Assembly (NCBI GenBank): GCA_963576735.1
Contig: OY755187.1
Location: 2,108,001-2,172,000, forward strand
From: Bedellia somnulentella
Taxonomy: Eukaryota > Arthropoda > Insecta > Lepidoptera > Bedelliidae
DNA: 64,000 nucleotides
Direction: 5' to 3'
Positions 10,991 to 20,989 of this stretch are shown piece by piece (position 1 is the first letter of the stretch; each line of letters begins with the position of its first letter). Both the position numbers and the translations under genes were made by a program. The notes beneath the pieces were generated by a model, which saw only the letters and a program-made list of their open reading frames with translations, did not search any database and was not told the origin of the DNA.

Positions 10991-11489
10991 TACTAAATAT
11001 ATCTTATGGGTATAATGCACTGTAATAACTACAAACTATTCATTGTGCCTCATTTGCTTATTGCTTACAATTTTATTTTACCTTCCTAAAATACACAGTT
11101 AGTATTTAGTTTCCAAAGTACATAGCTTAGCAGCAATTCTGAATTTTTACTTTATAGTCTATCAACATTTTTCAATAAAAATATGTTATGTTGTATTTCA
11201 GTTTATCACCTATCAAGATTTAGTTACGGGATTTAAGATGGGAATAAATTGTATATCAATTGAAGACAAAACATAAATTGCCTAATATTTTAGATGTAAT
11301 ACATGATGCCTCCCAATGGACTAAAATCATATTTGTACTATGTTCAATTGGTAAGTATACATAATTTGAAAAGTAAATACTTTAATTGTAAGTCACTCAT
11401 TTTCAACTAAGTATATCCAATATCAGTATTGTGACAATATGATGCATGCAATAGAATGGATAATTGAATCACATTTGTCAATCCCTAAT

Positions 11490-11690
11490 CTAATCTCTGG
11501 GTAGCCAGAGCTTTAGAATATGAAATTAATCAGCCGCTTCGTAAATTAAGTAAGTGAAAAATTTTAAGATAAGAAAAGCAACAACAACCATCAATAACTT
11601 ATCAAATTTTCTCCACTCTAATTTCAGAAGTAGCAGAAGATTCAAGATGTGAAGCTCTGGTTTCCCTTATTTGGATTTATAGTCATTCAT
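11490..11690. repeat. Two ancient SINE-A pieces, opposite orientation
   Basis: 11490-11585 (GGGTAGCCAGAGCTTTAG) is minus and 11610-11690 (TCCACTCTAATTTCAGAAGT, GAAGCTCTGG) is plus. Both are very diverged. Confidence 0.5.
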
Positions 11691-12044
11691 ACATCAATCA
11701 AGAATCAGTTTTTGGGATTAAAGAAGGGAATAATTTATTACTTTTATTGTAAATCACCTCATTGTTAAATATAATAAAAATTATGAAATAAAGTATTCAT
11801 TTTCTTTAAAATAAAAAGATTAATCTATGTTTTTTGAATGATAAATGGTAACTTTTAAGATAAAACACACATCTACTTTGCATACGGTAGGTGTATGGTT
11901 GTGAGGAGAACCTGTAAGAAGTCATCAAACACACATCTTTTTAAAGTCCATAACCATGAAAGTTATAATTTCTTCTATATAATTTCCTCCTCTTCCTCTC
12001 CTATTTTCCAATTTAGTTTTATTATAAAATAACTTAGAATGCAT

Positions 12045-12245
12045 AATATAATCACAGCTACAGATCCCTAACCCTGCTTAGAAATAAAATCTTCAGACAT
12101 TTCTCTTAGTTAGGTAAGGAAATAATTGTTAAATAAGCCAAGCATCACTGACCATTCATATTTTTCTCCACTCTACTCCCAGAAATCGCTACTTCTAAAT
12201 TCAAATCCCTGGCAAACCTTTTTCAGGATTTACAGCCATGAGTTA
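12045..12245. repeat. Ancient SINE-A remnants
   Basis: CAGCTACAGATCCCTAACC.. (minus) and TCCACTCTACTCCCAGAAAT..GATTTACAGCCATGAG (plus) are recognisable only by position of conserved words. Confidence 0.45.
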
Positions 12246-12285
12246 CAGTTGTATGTAAATGTAATGTACTATTTTAAGTTTTATA

Positions 12286-12360
12286 TAAACCGTGATAGTT
12301 CAGTGGGCAGAACACTACTTATCGTGCAGACAATGAGGGTTCAAATCCTGAGTCGTGTCT
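12286..12360 (+). repeat. SINE-B tRNA head joined to a LINE piece
   Basis: ACCGTGATAGTTCAGTGGGC and GGGTTCAAATCC are A and B boxes of the SINE-B head. The body is missing and an antisense LINE begins about 15 bp later. Confidence 0.65.
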
Positions 12361-12377
12361 AGCTAGACCGATATGGT

Positions 12378-12640
12378 TGAGTTGCACTTAGTACGATCTT
12401 GACAAACCTCCCTTGCTTCCCATACATTCATTATTCTTCTCAACATGAACTTTTATTCTTCTCACTTCGGACCCCCCACTTTATTAGAACTTTTTCTATT
12501 TGGTCTAGAAACGTTTTACGAGGTTAACATTCCTTTTTCTATCTTGCATACTACGTCATCTTTCACACCTACTCGTTCACAAATCACACTATTTCTCACA
12601 ACCTTACATTAATATACTTCTAAGGGATCTCATTTTCTAG
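12378..12640 (-). mobile_element. RTE-type LINE fragment with internal deletion
   Basis: Minus-strand LINE from CACTTAGTACGATCTTGAC through CTCACTTCGGACC and AGAAACGTTTTACGAG, then a jump to AACATTCCTTTTTCTATCTT and ATACTACGTCATCTTTCAC. Compared with 43669-44671 about 90 bp are missing. No 3' tail. Confidence 0.75.
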
Positions 12641-12714
12641 GAACTTCGTGAACATTCATATACTTTAGATAATATAATCTTAAAATTGCAGGTAAGCACC
12701 TGTAGGGTTAGTAA

Positions 12715-12968
12715 GTAAGTAGTATTAGGATGAAAACCATTTAAAATGACCGTTGTGACAAATGAAACCATAACAAGAAAGGAACTCCTAACAAAAAAGT
12801 GACAAATCTCAACTTAGGGTCTTTTTTCTGTAAATTACTGTAGGCAGGATAGAAAATCGGAAGAAGCAGTTCATGAGAATTAAGGCTATCCTCCCCGATC
12901 AGGGTGGATAGAAGGATGTGCTTTTCCAAATATCCGCCTTAGGGAGGATAAACGGAATAAGCCTAACG
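12715..12968. mobile_element. Truncated foldback element related to 51532-51948
   Basis: ACTTAGGGTCTTTTTTCTGT, CAGGATAGAAAATCGGAAGA, CGATCAGGGTGGATAGAAGG and GGAGGATAAACGGAATAAGC match the right half of the hAT-like foldback at 51532-51948. The left arm is absent. Confidence 0.7.
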
Positions 12969-13116
12969 GTTGCCCATATGCTAGTTGCATACCGTTTGCT
13001 AAAATTAGTACATTCATTACTACTGCTGCAATATAATTTATTTCTAATATGTAAGGTGATGAAAATAAAACAATGAAAGCACAAAAAAATATACTAGTCT
13101 TTTTCAAGTAAAATGA

Positions 13117-13202
13117 TTAAAATAAAACTTCACATTTTCCGTGTCTTCTAAAGTATTTGAATGTTTGACCATTGTCCATTTTTTCAATTTCACTTTGATG
13201 TG
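13117..13202 (-). CDS. Possible terminal coding exon, unrecognised
   Basis: On the minus strand a fair acceptor (TTTTATTTCAG) opens a 28-codon frame, ...SEIEKMDNGQTFKYFRRHG..., ending in TAA. An AATAAA lies about 75 bp downstream. Composition looks like protein but the exon is short enough to be chance. No upstream exon was found; the ATCGAT-rich region near 15.3 kb could be its promoter. Confidence 0.25.
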
Positions 13203-13362
13203 CTGAAATAAAAAAAATACCATAAATTTTATTTTTTTTGACTGCCTACAAGCATCACTTATAGTGGGGCAATATGAGCTACCCACAGAGAAAAGTCATA
13301 CTCTGTGGCATTATTCAACACAGAATGTTGTTGACATATGACAGAGGACTTAGTTGCCTGAT

Positions 13363-13492
13363 TACATACATATACTCACACCATTAGTTCCCATTGGGGT
13401 AGGCAGAGACTATCGATCGCCACTTCATATGATCCTGACAAACCTCTCTAGCTTCATTTACATCCATCAATCTTTTCATACATGCTCTTATT
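13363..13492 (-). mobile_element. RTE-type LINE 3' end
   Basis: Tail CATACATATACTCAC, then CCCATTGGGGTAGGCAGAGA, CTATCGATCGCCACTTC and CATACATGCTCTT: the last about 120 bp of the LINE subfamily that carries a TATG tail. Confidence 0.75.
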
Positions 13493-13499
13493 ACTGTTG

Positions 13500-15230
13500 A
13501 TACATTATGTTTTGCACCTTCACGCAGCATGTAATGTATTCAATGTTACTGTATTGTAAAATCTATGTATGTAATAATTAATTTAATTAGTAAAAAAAAT
13601 AACATAAGAGGATTTTGATTTGCAAAATAAAGACAACTAAGACATGCTAAAGCTACAAGGAAAGAAACAACTCACATTTTAATTAAAAAAGTTTAATTTC
13701 AAAGTTAACCTTTTATTTTGTTTGTATCACAATAACTTTTTGATCTTAACTACTGCATTATTCTGAAATTAAAGAAAATATCACAGATAATTGTTGGCAA
13801 GAGATCATAGTGTTTCTCTTACTTCTTTTTGGAAAATAAATAAAAATGTCAATATAATAAATAAATGACCCTACCCCTAGAGCCTCATAAATAGAAATCC
13901 TTCAGAGACTTTGCCTCTAACAACAACCGACACTATACAGAATAAACATTAGCAACTCAATAATAAAATATATTAAAAAAATATGTTTTCAGTTACATAG
14001 ATACATTTAGCTGAAACAATTTGGTGGTAAAATCATAATGGATTATGCCATTGCCCAAAAAACATTAAGAGGGCCCAAAATTTTAGTTGCCTCATACAAC
14101 AATATGTGGTAATGTTAATTCTAAGTAAACCCTATATACAAATAAATATGTTATATGCCAATAATTATCATCATCTCAAATCTCATTACTATATGAGGTG
14201 TTGCAGAATTCTTCCTACTCTTTACATGTACTCTTGTACATGTAAATCAATACAACCTTGGTGGTTTTATTAGTTAATAAGTCCAAAAAAGTATTGAAAA
14301 TGCTGATTCTAGGCCTACAATAAATAACATAATGTAGGCCTACATAGCAATACCATAACATAGCATAAAAGTTTCATTTGTTTCTTGTTTGTTGGCTTAT
14401 TTATTCCAAACTTAAAACTGTGTGTTGTTATTAATGTAAACATACTTTGGGTGCTGCCTTGATCTTAGCTTTTGTTTAGTAACTACCTATACCGCACTAT
14501 CATTACACTGTGACCTGTTTTATTTACCTTCCAAATAAATGATGATTCCACTGTACTTTACACACCGGCTGTTATTTTATGAAATTGCATGACTAAGTGG
14601 ACTTGTGTAGTTTTTTAAAAAGGTAGTTTATGTACAAGAAAACGTACATATACGTTATATGCGGGTTTTCTTTTATAACTTTGAGGTTGACTTAATATGA
14701 TCTCGTATTAATTTAGACTATATCGTCACATTTCTTGGACACAGTGCTGCTTGAATTCGTAACGGAAAATAACTGATGGTCTTTAATTCACAAATTAACA
14801 ACTCTTCTTCAGTATCGGCATTTTGCAGCATAACGATGTATCATATTGGTTTCTATGAGTTAAATACTTACAGTTTTTCGTTGCAGATTCGTCTTAATCG
14901 TTCATAATTTTAGCATACGACTATTAGCGATGAGATGAGATGAGCAGCCATTATTGTTTATTATTGTAAAAATATGGATGGTTGAAGCACCTGTCAGTCA
15001 TGTCAACCGAACTATTCAATCATAAGCTGTTACTGACAATAATGTTATCCAACTAATTCAAGAGTTGAATGTGTGCACGACTTTTCACTGCGGTCAATGT
15101 ATTTTTAATTTACTAGGGTAATAATAATAGACAACAAAACGTTTACTTGGAAGTGACTTTGAAGGTTTTTAGAGTCTGTAACTAGCCTTAATTGATTGAA
15201 CTATGAATGTCGGTCAAATGGTTCAATTCA
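13500..15230. other. SINE-poor AT-rich stretch
   Basis: No gene assigned. A good minus-strand donor (AACT then GTAAGTATTT) ends at 14872, but reading frames before it are all closed, so at most a 5' UTR exon. Faint repeat traces at 13860-14130. Confidence 0.3.
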
Positions 15231-15239
15231 ACAACTTTC

Positions 15240-15370
15240 ACAGCTCGATAACACTTAACGGGCTCGATGGTTGTATCGATTACTATGAACAGTACGCCTC
15301 GTGCTCGCAGTTTGGGAAAGACATCGATAGAAAACTTCGATAAGATAGTGTGTATTTCGATATGGCCATT
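15240..15370. promoter_or_regulatory. Possible promoter with ATCGAT motifs
   Basis: GTATCGATTA, ACATCGATAG and TTCGATATGG occur within 90 bp, around an inverted GCGAGCACGAGGC at 15296-15308 that also occurs twice at 9.5-9.6 kb. This resembles a DREF-type insect promoter; direction is not clear. Confidence 0.35.
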
Positions 15371-15569
15371 TTTGCTCGTGAAGCTAATATAAGCGTGTTA
15401 AAAACCTTTGTTTATTTCCGAATTAGATAGAACATTGCAATTAGTTAAAATTTTATAAAGGGGCCTACAAATATGATCTGTGTGACTTACAATTTACAGG
15501 TTTAATTTTTTTTATTTTTAACAAAATGGAGCTGTATGCGAACCTCCAAACTCCAATCCAAGTTAATTT

Positions 15570-15830
15570 AATGTTTTTTGACATGAATTCCTCATGTGGG
15601 GATTATTACTCATAAACACTACTTGAACGTGTAAAAAAGAAACAAAGGATAGAGAAATTTCGCGCTGGATGCCAACTGACACTGTAGCTCAGTTGGCAGA
15701 GCGACGGGGGCGTATACCCGAAGGTCGCGGGTTCGAACCCCGCCAGTGTCGAAATTTTTCTTTCCTTTAATAACATCTTTTATTTATGAGTTTAATAACA
15801 TCTTTTATCCAATCCAAGTTTTTTTAAAGG
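15570..15830 (+). repeat. SINE-C copy with tRNA-like domain
   Basis: GACATGAATTCCTCATGTGG and GGATTATTACTCAT, then a tRNA-like unit at 15678-15750, then TTTCTTTCCTTTAATAAC and ATCTTTTATTTATGAG, the latter partly duplicated. The same words recur at 37714, 45735, 53079 and 56458, defining a third SINE family. Confidence 0.7.
15678..15750 (+). tRNA. tRNA-like unit inside SINE-C
   Basis: GACACTG pairs with CAGTGTC (7-bp acceptor stem), GCTCAGTTGGCAGAGC makes a D arm with an A box, and CGCGGGTTCGAACCCCGC is a perfect T arm with a B box. The anticodon stem is weak (CGGG/CCCG with an 8-base loop) and gives no sensible anticodon, so this is a SINE promoter domain, not a functional tRNA. Confidence 0.45.
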
Positions 15831-15884
15831 CGTTACCGCTAGACCCCTTCCACCGTCAATAAAATAACTTTCATTTCAATTTTC

Positions 15885-16395
15885 CTCATCCATACGTACA
15901 GCCATATTACTAAATAGGAGTAGACAGAGTGTTAGAATTAAAAAATCCTCAGCAATTTTCGGCAGGTATTTAAAATAAATTTGAAAAGTAAAAGATTGCT
16001 GTGTAGTGCCGGCTTAGAATAGCACTACACCATTTCTTCCGGTGGGTGTACGTAAGAGGCGACTAACGGTATTGGGGCTTTTAAGGGATTTTTGTGCGAT
16101 TCGGTTGGAGACCCATCACCAACAACCTTTATTTCACCATCTCTTCCCCACGCAACTTCCAAAAGTGGCTGAGGAATTTCTAATTCCCTAGCTCTGGCTA
16201 CCCCTTCATGGGATTTACAGCCGTGAGTATATGTATGTATGTATGTATGTATTTAAAATATAGTATCGTTAGTGATGGGCCTCCAGATACATGGCCCAAA
16301 AATCTTATATACCCTTAGACCCTAAGTCGCCTCTTATGATCACCGCCGAGAAGATATGTGTAAGTGCTATTCTAAGCCTACCCTACAATCCTTCA
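15885..16395 (-). repeat. Old SINE-A split by a younger SINE-A
   Basis: Minus-strand pieces at 15885-15997 and 16254-16395 (GATGGGCCTCCAGATACATG, TAAGTGCTATTCTAAGCC) belong to one diverged copy, interrupted by the plus-strand copy at 15998-16253. Confidence 0.65.
15998..16253 (+). repeat. SINE-A, full length
   Basis: GCTGTGTAGTGCCGGCTTAG to GCCGTGAGTATATGTATGTATG; sits inside an older SINE-A. Confidence 0.85.
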
Positions 16396-16656
16396 ATTTA
16401 TCCTAGGTACTTTAACTAAATATATCTTATTCCTCATTTTACACTCACAGAAAAATAACGTAAAATACGTATTCGACTATGCTTCAAAAGGTATTATTGT
16501 AGTATTATCAAGTCAGGTGATTAGTCGATGCATCATACAGCGGACTGTCGGAGTCACGTTTGACCTTCATTAGTGATCGCCATCATTACATTTACGACAC
16601 TTATGGGCATTACTGACATTCTATGTAAAGTACATCAGCACCAGCGACCTTTTAAA

Positions 16657-16765
16657 TAGATATCGCGAGGTATGAAGCCATCTCTTTCGCACTTACTTAG
16701 TATCGTATACTGCCATCTCATTTTAAACGATATCGTGGTGTTAAAATAGCGTTCGTGCTATGGTT
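16657..16765. mobile_element. Half copy of the foldback MITE at 2652-2871
   Basis: ATATCGCGAGGTATGAAGCC, TTAGTATCGTATACTGCC and AAAATAGCGTTCGTGC match the left arm only. Confidence 0.65.
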
Positions 16766-16857
16766 TCTTTTGTAGTTTTGTTTGGATTTTGTCTGTGAGA
16801 GGTTTTGTTGATTGGTGAAGGTTGTTTAATTTTGATTACATACATACATTGTTACCT

Positions 16858-16988
16858 TGTTACCAAAAACCTTTATTTTTACCATCTTTTTTCCCACTCA
16901 ACTTCCAAAAGTGGCTGAGGAATTTATAATTCCTTAGCTCTGGCTACCCCTTCTAGGGAAAAGCCGTGAGTATATGTATGTATGTACA
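16858..16988 (+). repeat. SINE-A, 5'-truncated
   Basis: Starts at TACCAAAAACCTTTATT and ends in GCCGTGAGTATATGTATGTATG. Confidence 0.8.
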
Positions 16989-17098
16989 TATATCACTACA
17001 GGCTATAAATCCCAATCAGGGGTAGCAAGAGATTCAGTATTACAAATTCTTAATATACTTTTGGAAGTTGAGTTAGGATAAGATCGTAAAATAATAAT
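16989..17098 (-). repeat. SINE-A 3' half, diverged
   Basis: GGCTATAAATCCCAATCAGG, CTTTTGGAAGTTGAG and GATCGTAAAATAA; tail to tail with the preceding copy. Confidence 0.65.
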
Positions 17099-17194
17099 AA
17101 TTTCGATTTAATATCGTATAGTAGATATATGGTGATCAGTGCGCAACGCTGCTCTAGTTCCGGCGAAGACTAATGGTGGTAGTGTTTCTGTCTT

Positions 17195-17230
17195 CTCCAA
17201 TTCGAATTATGGGCGTGAGTATAAGTAAGA
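17195..17230 (+). mobile_element. LINE 3' tip
   Basis: AATTATGGGCGTGAGTATAA followed by GTAAG matches the last 30 bp of the TAAG-tailed LINE subfamily. Confidence 0.5.
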
Positions 17231-17303
17231 AATGGATCGATGTGGCTGGAGGACCGATATTTTTACAACAAAAGCAGACGATACTGGCCGGAACGGTCGA
17301 TTA

Positions 17304-18061
17304 AGGGCCAGCGCTAGGGCATCCAATTCCGGTATTCCGAGATCTCGTTATTCCGAGATCCCGCATCATTTTTCAGTCCCGCACTATGCGGGATTACATG
17401 CGCGGGATCCCGCGGGATTTGCGGGACTGATCTGCAGCAAAAAACACCCTCCTACGCGCGCTGCCGCGCGACTATTGACAATGACAAGCGAGCGAAAAGA
17501 AAAGAGTGAATCGCCGCGGCCGCAGCCTGGCAGATGATACATTATGTATCTTACGAAAACATTTCCAAAAAAAAATATATGTCATTATAATCGTACTTCT
17601 TGCTTGATTTGATAATTAAAACTAATAAAGCTATGTTGATTTTTATTTCTTTTGTATCCTTCAATCCTTACACTATGTTTACTAATATACAATTGAATGT
17701 ACCACATACACACTTGCGGGATCCCGCCAATACCGAGATCCCGCGGGATTGAGAAATATCAATCCCGCAAATACCGAGATCACAAAAATGCTGCGGGATT
17801 GGATGCCCTAGCCAGCGCTGACTGCCGGCATGGCATGGCAAAGGATTTCGGTACAGATATAGCATTTTTAATCTTATTACCATGAGCATAGAATTCATTT
17901 TACTTCATTTTGACACAACGATGCCGACGTTCTGTCCTACCGCGGCCTCCCTCGGCATCGTTGTGTCAAAATGAATTCTATATACATAGTTATAAGATTA
18001 AAAATGCTATATCTGTACCGAAATCCTTTGCCATGCCATGCCGGCAGTCAGCGCCGGCCCT
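17304..18061. mobile_element. Palindromic DNA element (AGGGCCGGCGC ends), copy 1, interrupted
   Basis: Long inverted repeats: AGGGCCAGCGC at the left (then interrupted at 17315-17810), TGACTGCCGGCATGGCATGG and GGATTTCGGTACAGATATAG, mirrored at 17990-18061. A shorter inner hairpin is formed by GATGCCGACG/CGGCATC. A second copy is at 33631-33888. Ends resemble hAT elements but I see no clear target duplication. Confidence 0.75.
17315..17810. mobile_element. hAT-like nonautonomous element with 8-bp duplication
   Basis: 496 bp with terminal inverted repeats TAGGGCATCCAATYCCG, flanked by perfect GCCAGCGC at 17307-17314 and 17811-17818. Eight-base duplications and a (C/T)AGGG start are typical of hAT. 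Many subterminal copies of CGGGAT/ATCCCG, GC-rich inside (CGCCGCGGCCGCAG), no transposase. It inserted into the end of the outer palindromic element; its 101-codon frame at 17232-17537 is not considered coding. Confidence 0.85.
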
Positions 18062-18228
18062 AAGGTTGATGCTACCATGCCAAAAAAACACACAGTTAAT
18101 TATTATTTTACTAAACAAAATACAAAACCTTTTTTCAATGCAATTAAGAAGATATCCCGTTAAATTATCTTCATCAATAAAATATTCACACATGTTATTT
18201 TAGAGTAACTGTTATAGTTTAGAAATAA

Positions 18229-18594
18229 CATAACATAACATAAACGTTCACGCCGAATATCCCCGAAGGGGTTGGCAGAGGTACTAATACTTCTGAACAT
18301 CACGTGACTTTGTCACCTGGTGTTCAGAGTACCCACGTTTTGCATGGACAGTGTACTCACGTGATAGGGGGCAGGCCTATCGCCGTTTTGTACGAATACA
18401 CTGTCACATGACTAAGTACAACTCAGCCATGTGGGTTTCCTCACGATGTTTTTCCCTCACCGTTAACAACCATGATAAATTAACCACACATATGTCTTTA
18501 GAAAAGACAAATTGGTGTAGGCCCGACCCAGGATTTGAACACTAGTCGTTTGCACGATAACCGAGTGTTCTACCCACTGGGCTATCACGGTTGG
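18229..18594 (-). repeat. SINE-B, full length with 14-bp target duplication
   Basis: Reference copy of SINE-B. Flanked by TAGTTTAGAAATAA at 18215-18228 and 18595-18608. On the minus strand: tRNA-like head with A box (GATAGCCCAGTGGGTAGA) and B box (GTTCAAATCCTGG), a body with GTGAGGAAACCCACATGGC, then CTCTGCCAACCCCTTCGGGG, GGCGTGAACG and a TTATG-repeat tail. Confidence 0.9.
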
Positions 18595-18893
18595 TAGTTT
18601 AGAAATAAAGGGTTACTTTTATGCTTTATTGAATTCTTTTGACTTCAGCATCCCCGATCAATGTAAATTGCTTATTGAAGTTTCTTAACAAATACAGGAA
18701 ACTGAAATGACGTTATCAAATTCTTCTTTCTTTATTTCTTTCAAATTGTGAGAGATTCCCCTTGAATTAATTGCACACAGTAAGAATCAAAAACTCTCTG
18801 TTTAACTTCATAATAAATTAAGTTGATTATATTTACTCTACTGTTAAATATTTCAGATGTTATTTTTTATCACACACAATCAATCAATCATTT

Positions 18894-19180
18894 GCCGTGT
18901 AGTGTCGGCTTGCCGTGTAGTGTCGGCTTTGCCGTGTAGTGTCGGCTTAGAATAGCACTACCCCGTTTCTACCGATGGGTGTACGTAAGAGGCGACTAAC
19001 GGTATTGGGGCTTTTTAAGGGATTTTTGGGCGATGCGGCTGGAGACCCATCACCAACAACCTTTACTTTACTATCCTTTCCCTACTCAATTTTCCAAATG
19101 TGGCTGAGGAATTTCTAATTCCTTAGCTCTGGCTACCCCTTCTAGGGATTTATAGCCGTGAGTATATGTATGTATGTATA
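18894..19180 (+). repeat. SINE-A with triplicated 5' head
   Basis: GCCGTGTAGTGTCGGCT occurs three times in a row at 18894, 18912 and 18931 before the element continues normally to a TATG tail. Confidence 0.85.
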
Positions 19181-19194
19181 ATAAAACAAAAACT

Positions 19195-19425
19195 ACAACC
19201 AATGCTTTACATTACAACGCCAACTCAACCTTTAATAAGCATGTTGGAACTAATACAATCAGCTACAAAAGCCCTGTCACTCCCCACTAAGCCACCGGCG
19301 CTAACAATATCAGTGTTGTAACAGCGGCTAGGTTCAACGGATATTTGTAAGTACACTGTTCAAGGCCACACCTTTCACTTAAATGGTTTTCGACGCTGGA
19401 CAAGCGGCCGAATATATTAATTAGT
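19195..19425. other. Coding-like GC-richer segment, unassigned
   Basis: On the plus strand, an ATG at 19202 opens a 39-codon frame (...LELIQSATKALSLPTKPPA...) that after one TAA stays open 32 codons more. On the minus strand a frame of about 48 codons (...SSVENHLSERCGLEQCTYK...) is also open. Either a fragment of an unrecognised gene or of a transposon; strand is uncertain. Confidence 0.3.
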
Positions 19426-19429
19426 TATC

Positions 19430-20160
19430 ATATTTGGGTATTATAAATAGTATAAGCCTATTATAATGTTGATGATGACATTAATGATAAAAATGGCTTG
19501 GAGTCACACCAAAATTGTAATGGACGTAAAAAAAGATGTGTGGTGATGAGTTTCTTACGGGTTCTTTTCTCCACAATTTTCCGAATCCGAAGTAAACTTA
19601 GTATTAAGTTGCGATTTGACGTTTAAAAAACAAAGATTTATCGTTTCGTTTTGAAATAAATGATTATTTTAGTAGAAAGTTCAAGTATACATCCATAGAG
19701 ACAAACAGTGTCAACTAGCTCTTTTAATATCACATTTATATACCTGAAGTAATGTACAAACAAGAAGCACCAGTGTGAGATTCTTTCTTAGCTAGAACTT
19801 CAATGCAAATTGCCATTGAAATGTATTGAGCTGAGCGAGTTAATTAAACCTCAGTATTCTTACTATCTTTGCAGTCGTTCTTGAGCTTTAAGCTGGGCAC
19901 TATATAAGAAACCATTAACTTTTTTCTATTGGCTTCTATGGGAAAATGGTTTTTCGGTGATTATTCTTCTATAGTAGTTTCGATCACGACATGCGACACT
20001 GAGCAATGTCCACTTGATCACTGTGCCGAATTTGGATGAAATCGGTCGAGATCACAAAGATGTGGCCTACCCGCGTATAAGATAAGTAATTAAACTTTAC
20101 TTAGCTGTAAGTTTTGAATTTTATCAGTTTATTGTGTATTTGATATCAATTAAACTTACT
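19430..20160. other. Stretch with no assigned gene
   Basis: AT-rich, no recognised repeat. Nothing here that I can support. Confidence 0.3.
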
Positions 20161-20168
20161 CAGTTTTC

Positions 20169-20303
20169 TCACGCAATTAATCCTAGCTCTCTCTTCAATC
20201 TTCCCTCAAAATCACCAATCTTCTTAAACATGATTAATCTATCCTCTTCTTGAAATAAGAGACTCCCACATTCTTTTAGTAATTTTCTATCTAGTCTCGA
20301 AAT
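20169..20303 (-). CDS. Terminal coding exon fragment, interrupted by SINE-A
   Basis: The minus strand is open for 44 codons ending in TGA, with protein-like content (LLKECGSLLFQEEDRL and FKKIGDFEGRLKRELGL, charged and leucine-rich, probably helical). AATAAA lies 36 bp after the stop (20128-20133), as expected for a last exon. At 20304 the sequence changes abruptly into a SINE-A start, and the frame meets a stop inside the SINE, so the upstream part is lost or spliced from elsewhere. No acceptor is evident at the junction. Family not recognised; could be a broken gene. Confidence 0.45.
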   Translation of the reverse strand: MSRLDRKLLKECGSLLFQEEDRLIMFKKIGDFEGRLKRELGLIA

Positions 20304-20452
20304 GCCGTGTGGTGTCGGCTTAGAATAGCACTACCCCATTTATACCCGTGGGTGATCGTAAGAAGCGACTAAGGGTATAGGGGCTTTTTAAGTGATTTTT
20401 GGGCCATGTGGTTGGAGACCCGTCACCAAAAACATTTGTTATTACCACCTTA
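20304..20452 (+). repeat. SINE-A, 3'-truncated
   Basis: GCCGTGTGGTGTCGGCTTAG to AAAAACATTTGTTATTACC, then unrelated sequence. Loss of the 3' end is unusual for a retroposon and implies later deletion. Confidence 0.8.
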
Positions 20453-20763
20453 GTGATTACAATAAATTATGAATCTATTTAAAATGATAATCTTCCGAGA
20501 AGGAATTTCTGCTTAAATTATATTGTATTGTATTGTCAGTTAATTTAAGCGGTCTCATATTATTATTTGTAAATTATAATTTCTATGGAAACCCACCGAA
20601 CCGAGGCTAATATGAAAATTAACAATTGCATTTATTATTTGGTAAACCAATTTGCTGTTTCTTTTGTTGTTACAATTGGTTGATAAATTAACCGCAGCTG
20701 GTTGAAACGAATCGGTCAAGTTTGAGTTGGCTGCAATTGTGTTTCTGTATTCAAGGCTATAAT

Positions 20764-20987
20764 AGGCTCAGAATAGCACTACCCCATTTCTTCCGGTGGG
20801 TGTACGTAAGAGACGACTAACGGTATTGGGGTATTAAAGGGATTTTTGGGCATTGCGGTTTGGAGATCTATCACAAAGAACCTTTATTTTACCACGCAAC
20901 TTCCAAAAGTGGCTGAGGAATTTCTAACTCCCTAGCTCTGGCTACCCCTTTAAGGGATTTATAGCCGTGAATATATGTATGTACGTA
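20764..20987 (+). repeat. SINE-A copy
   Basis: Lacks the first about 10 bp; AGAATAGCACTACCCC to GCCGTGAATATATGTATGTA. Confidence 0.8.
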
Positions 20988-20989
20988 AA

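Noticed and set aside
14440..14461. Possible tiny minus exon ending KIKAAPK before GTATGT near 14440
   Set aside because: No pyrimidine tract or credible acceptor.
15678..15750. Functional tRNA gene
   Set aside because: Acceptor, D and T arms are good, but the anticodon arm is defective and the same unit recurs inside a dispersed repeat.
17232..18203. Frames of 60-101 codons around the palindromic elements
   Set aside because: All fall in inverted-repeat DNA elements, and mirror frames appear on both strands; no transposase motifs.
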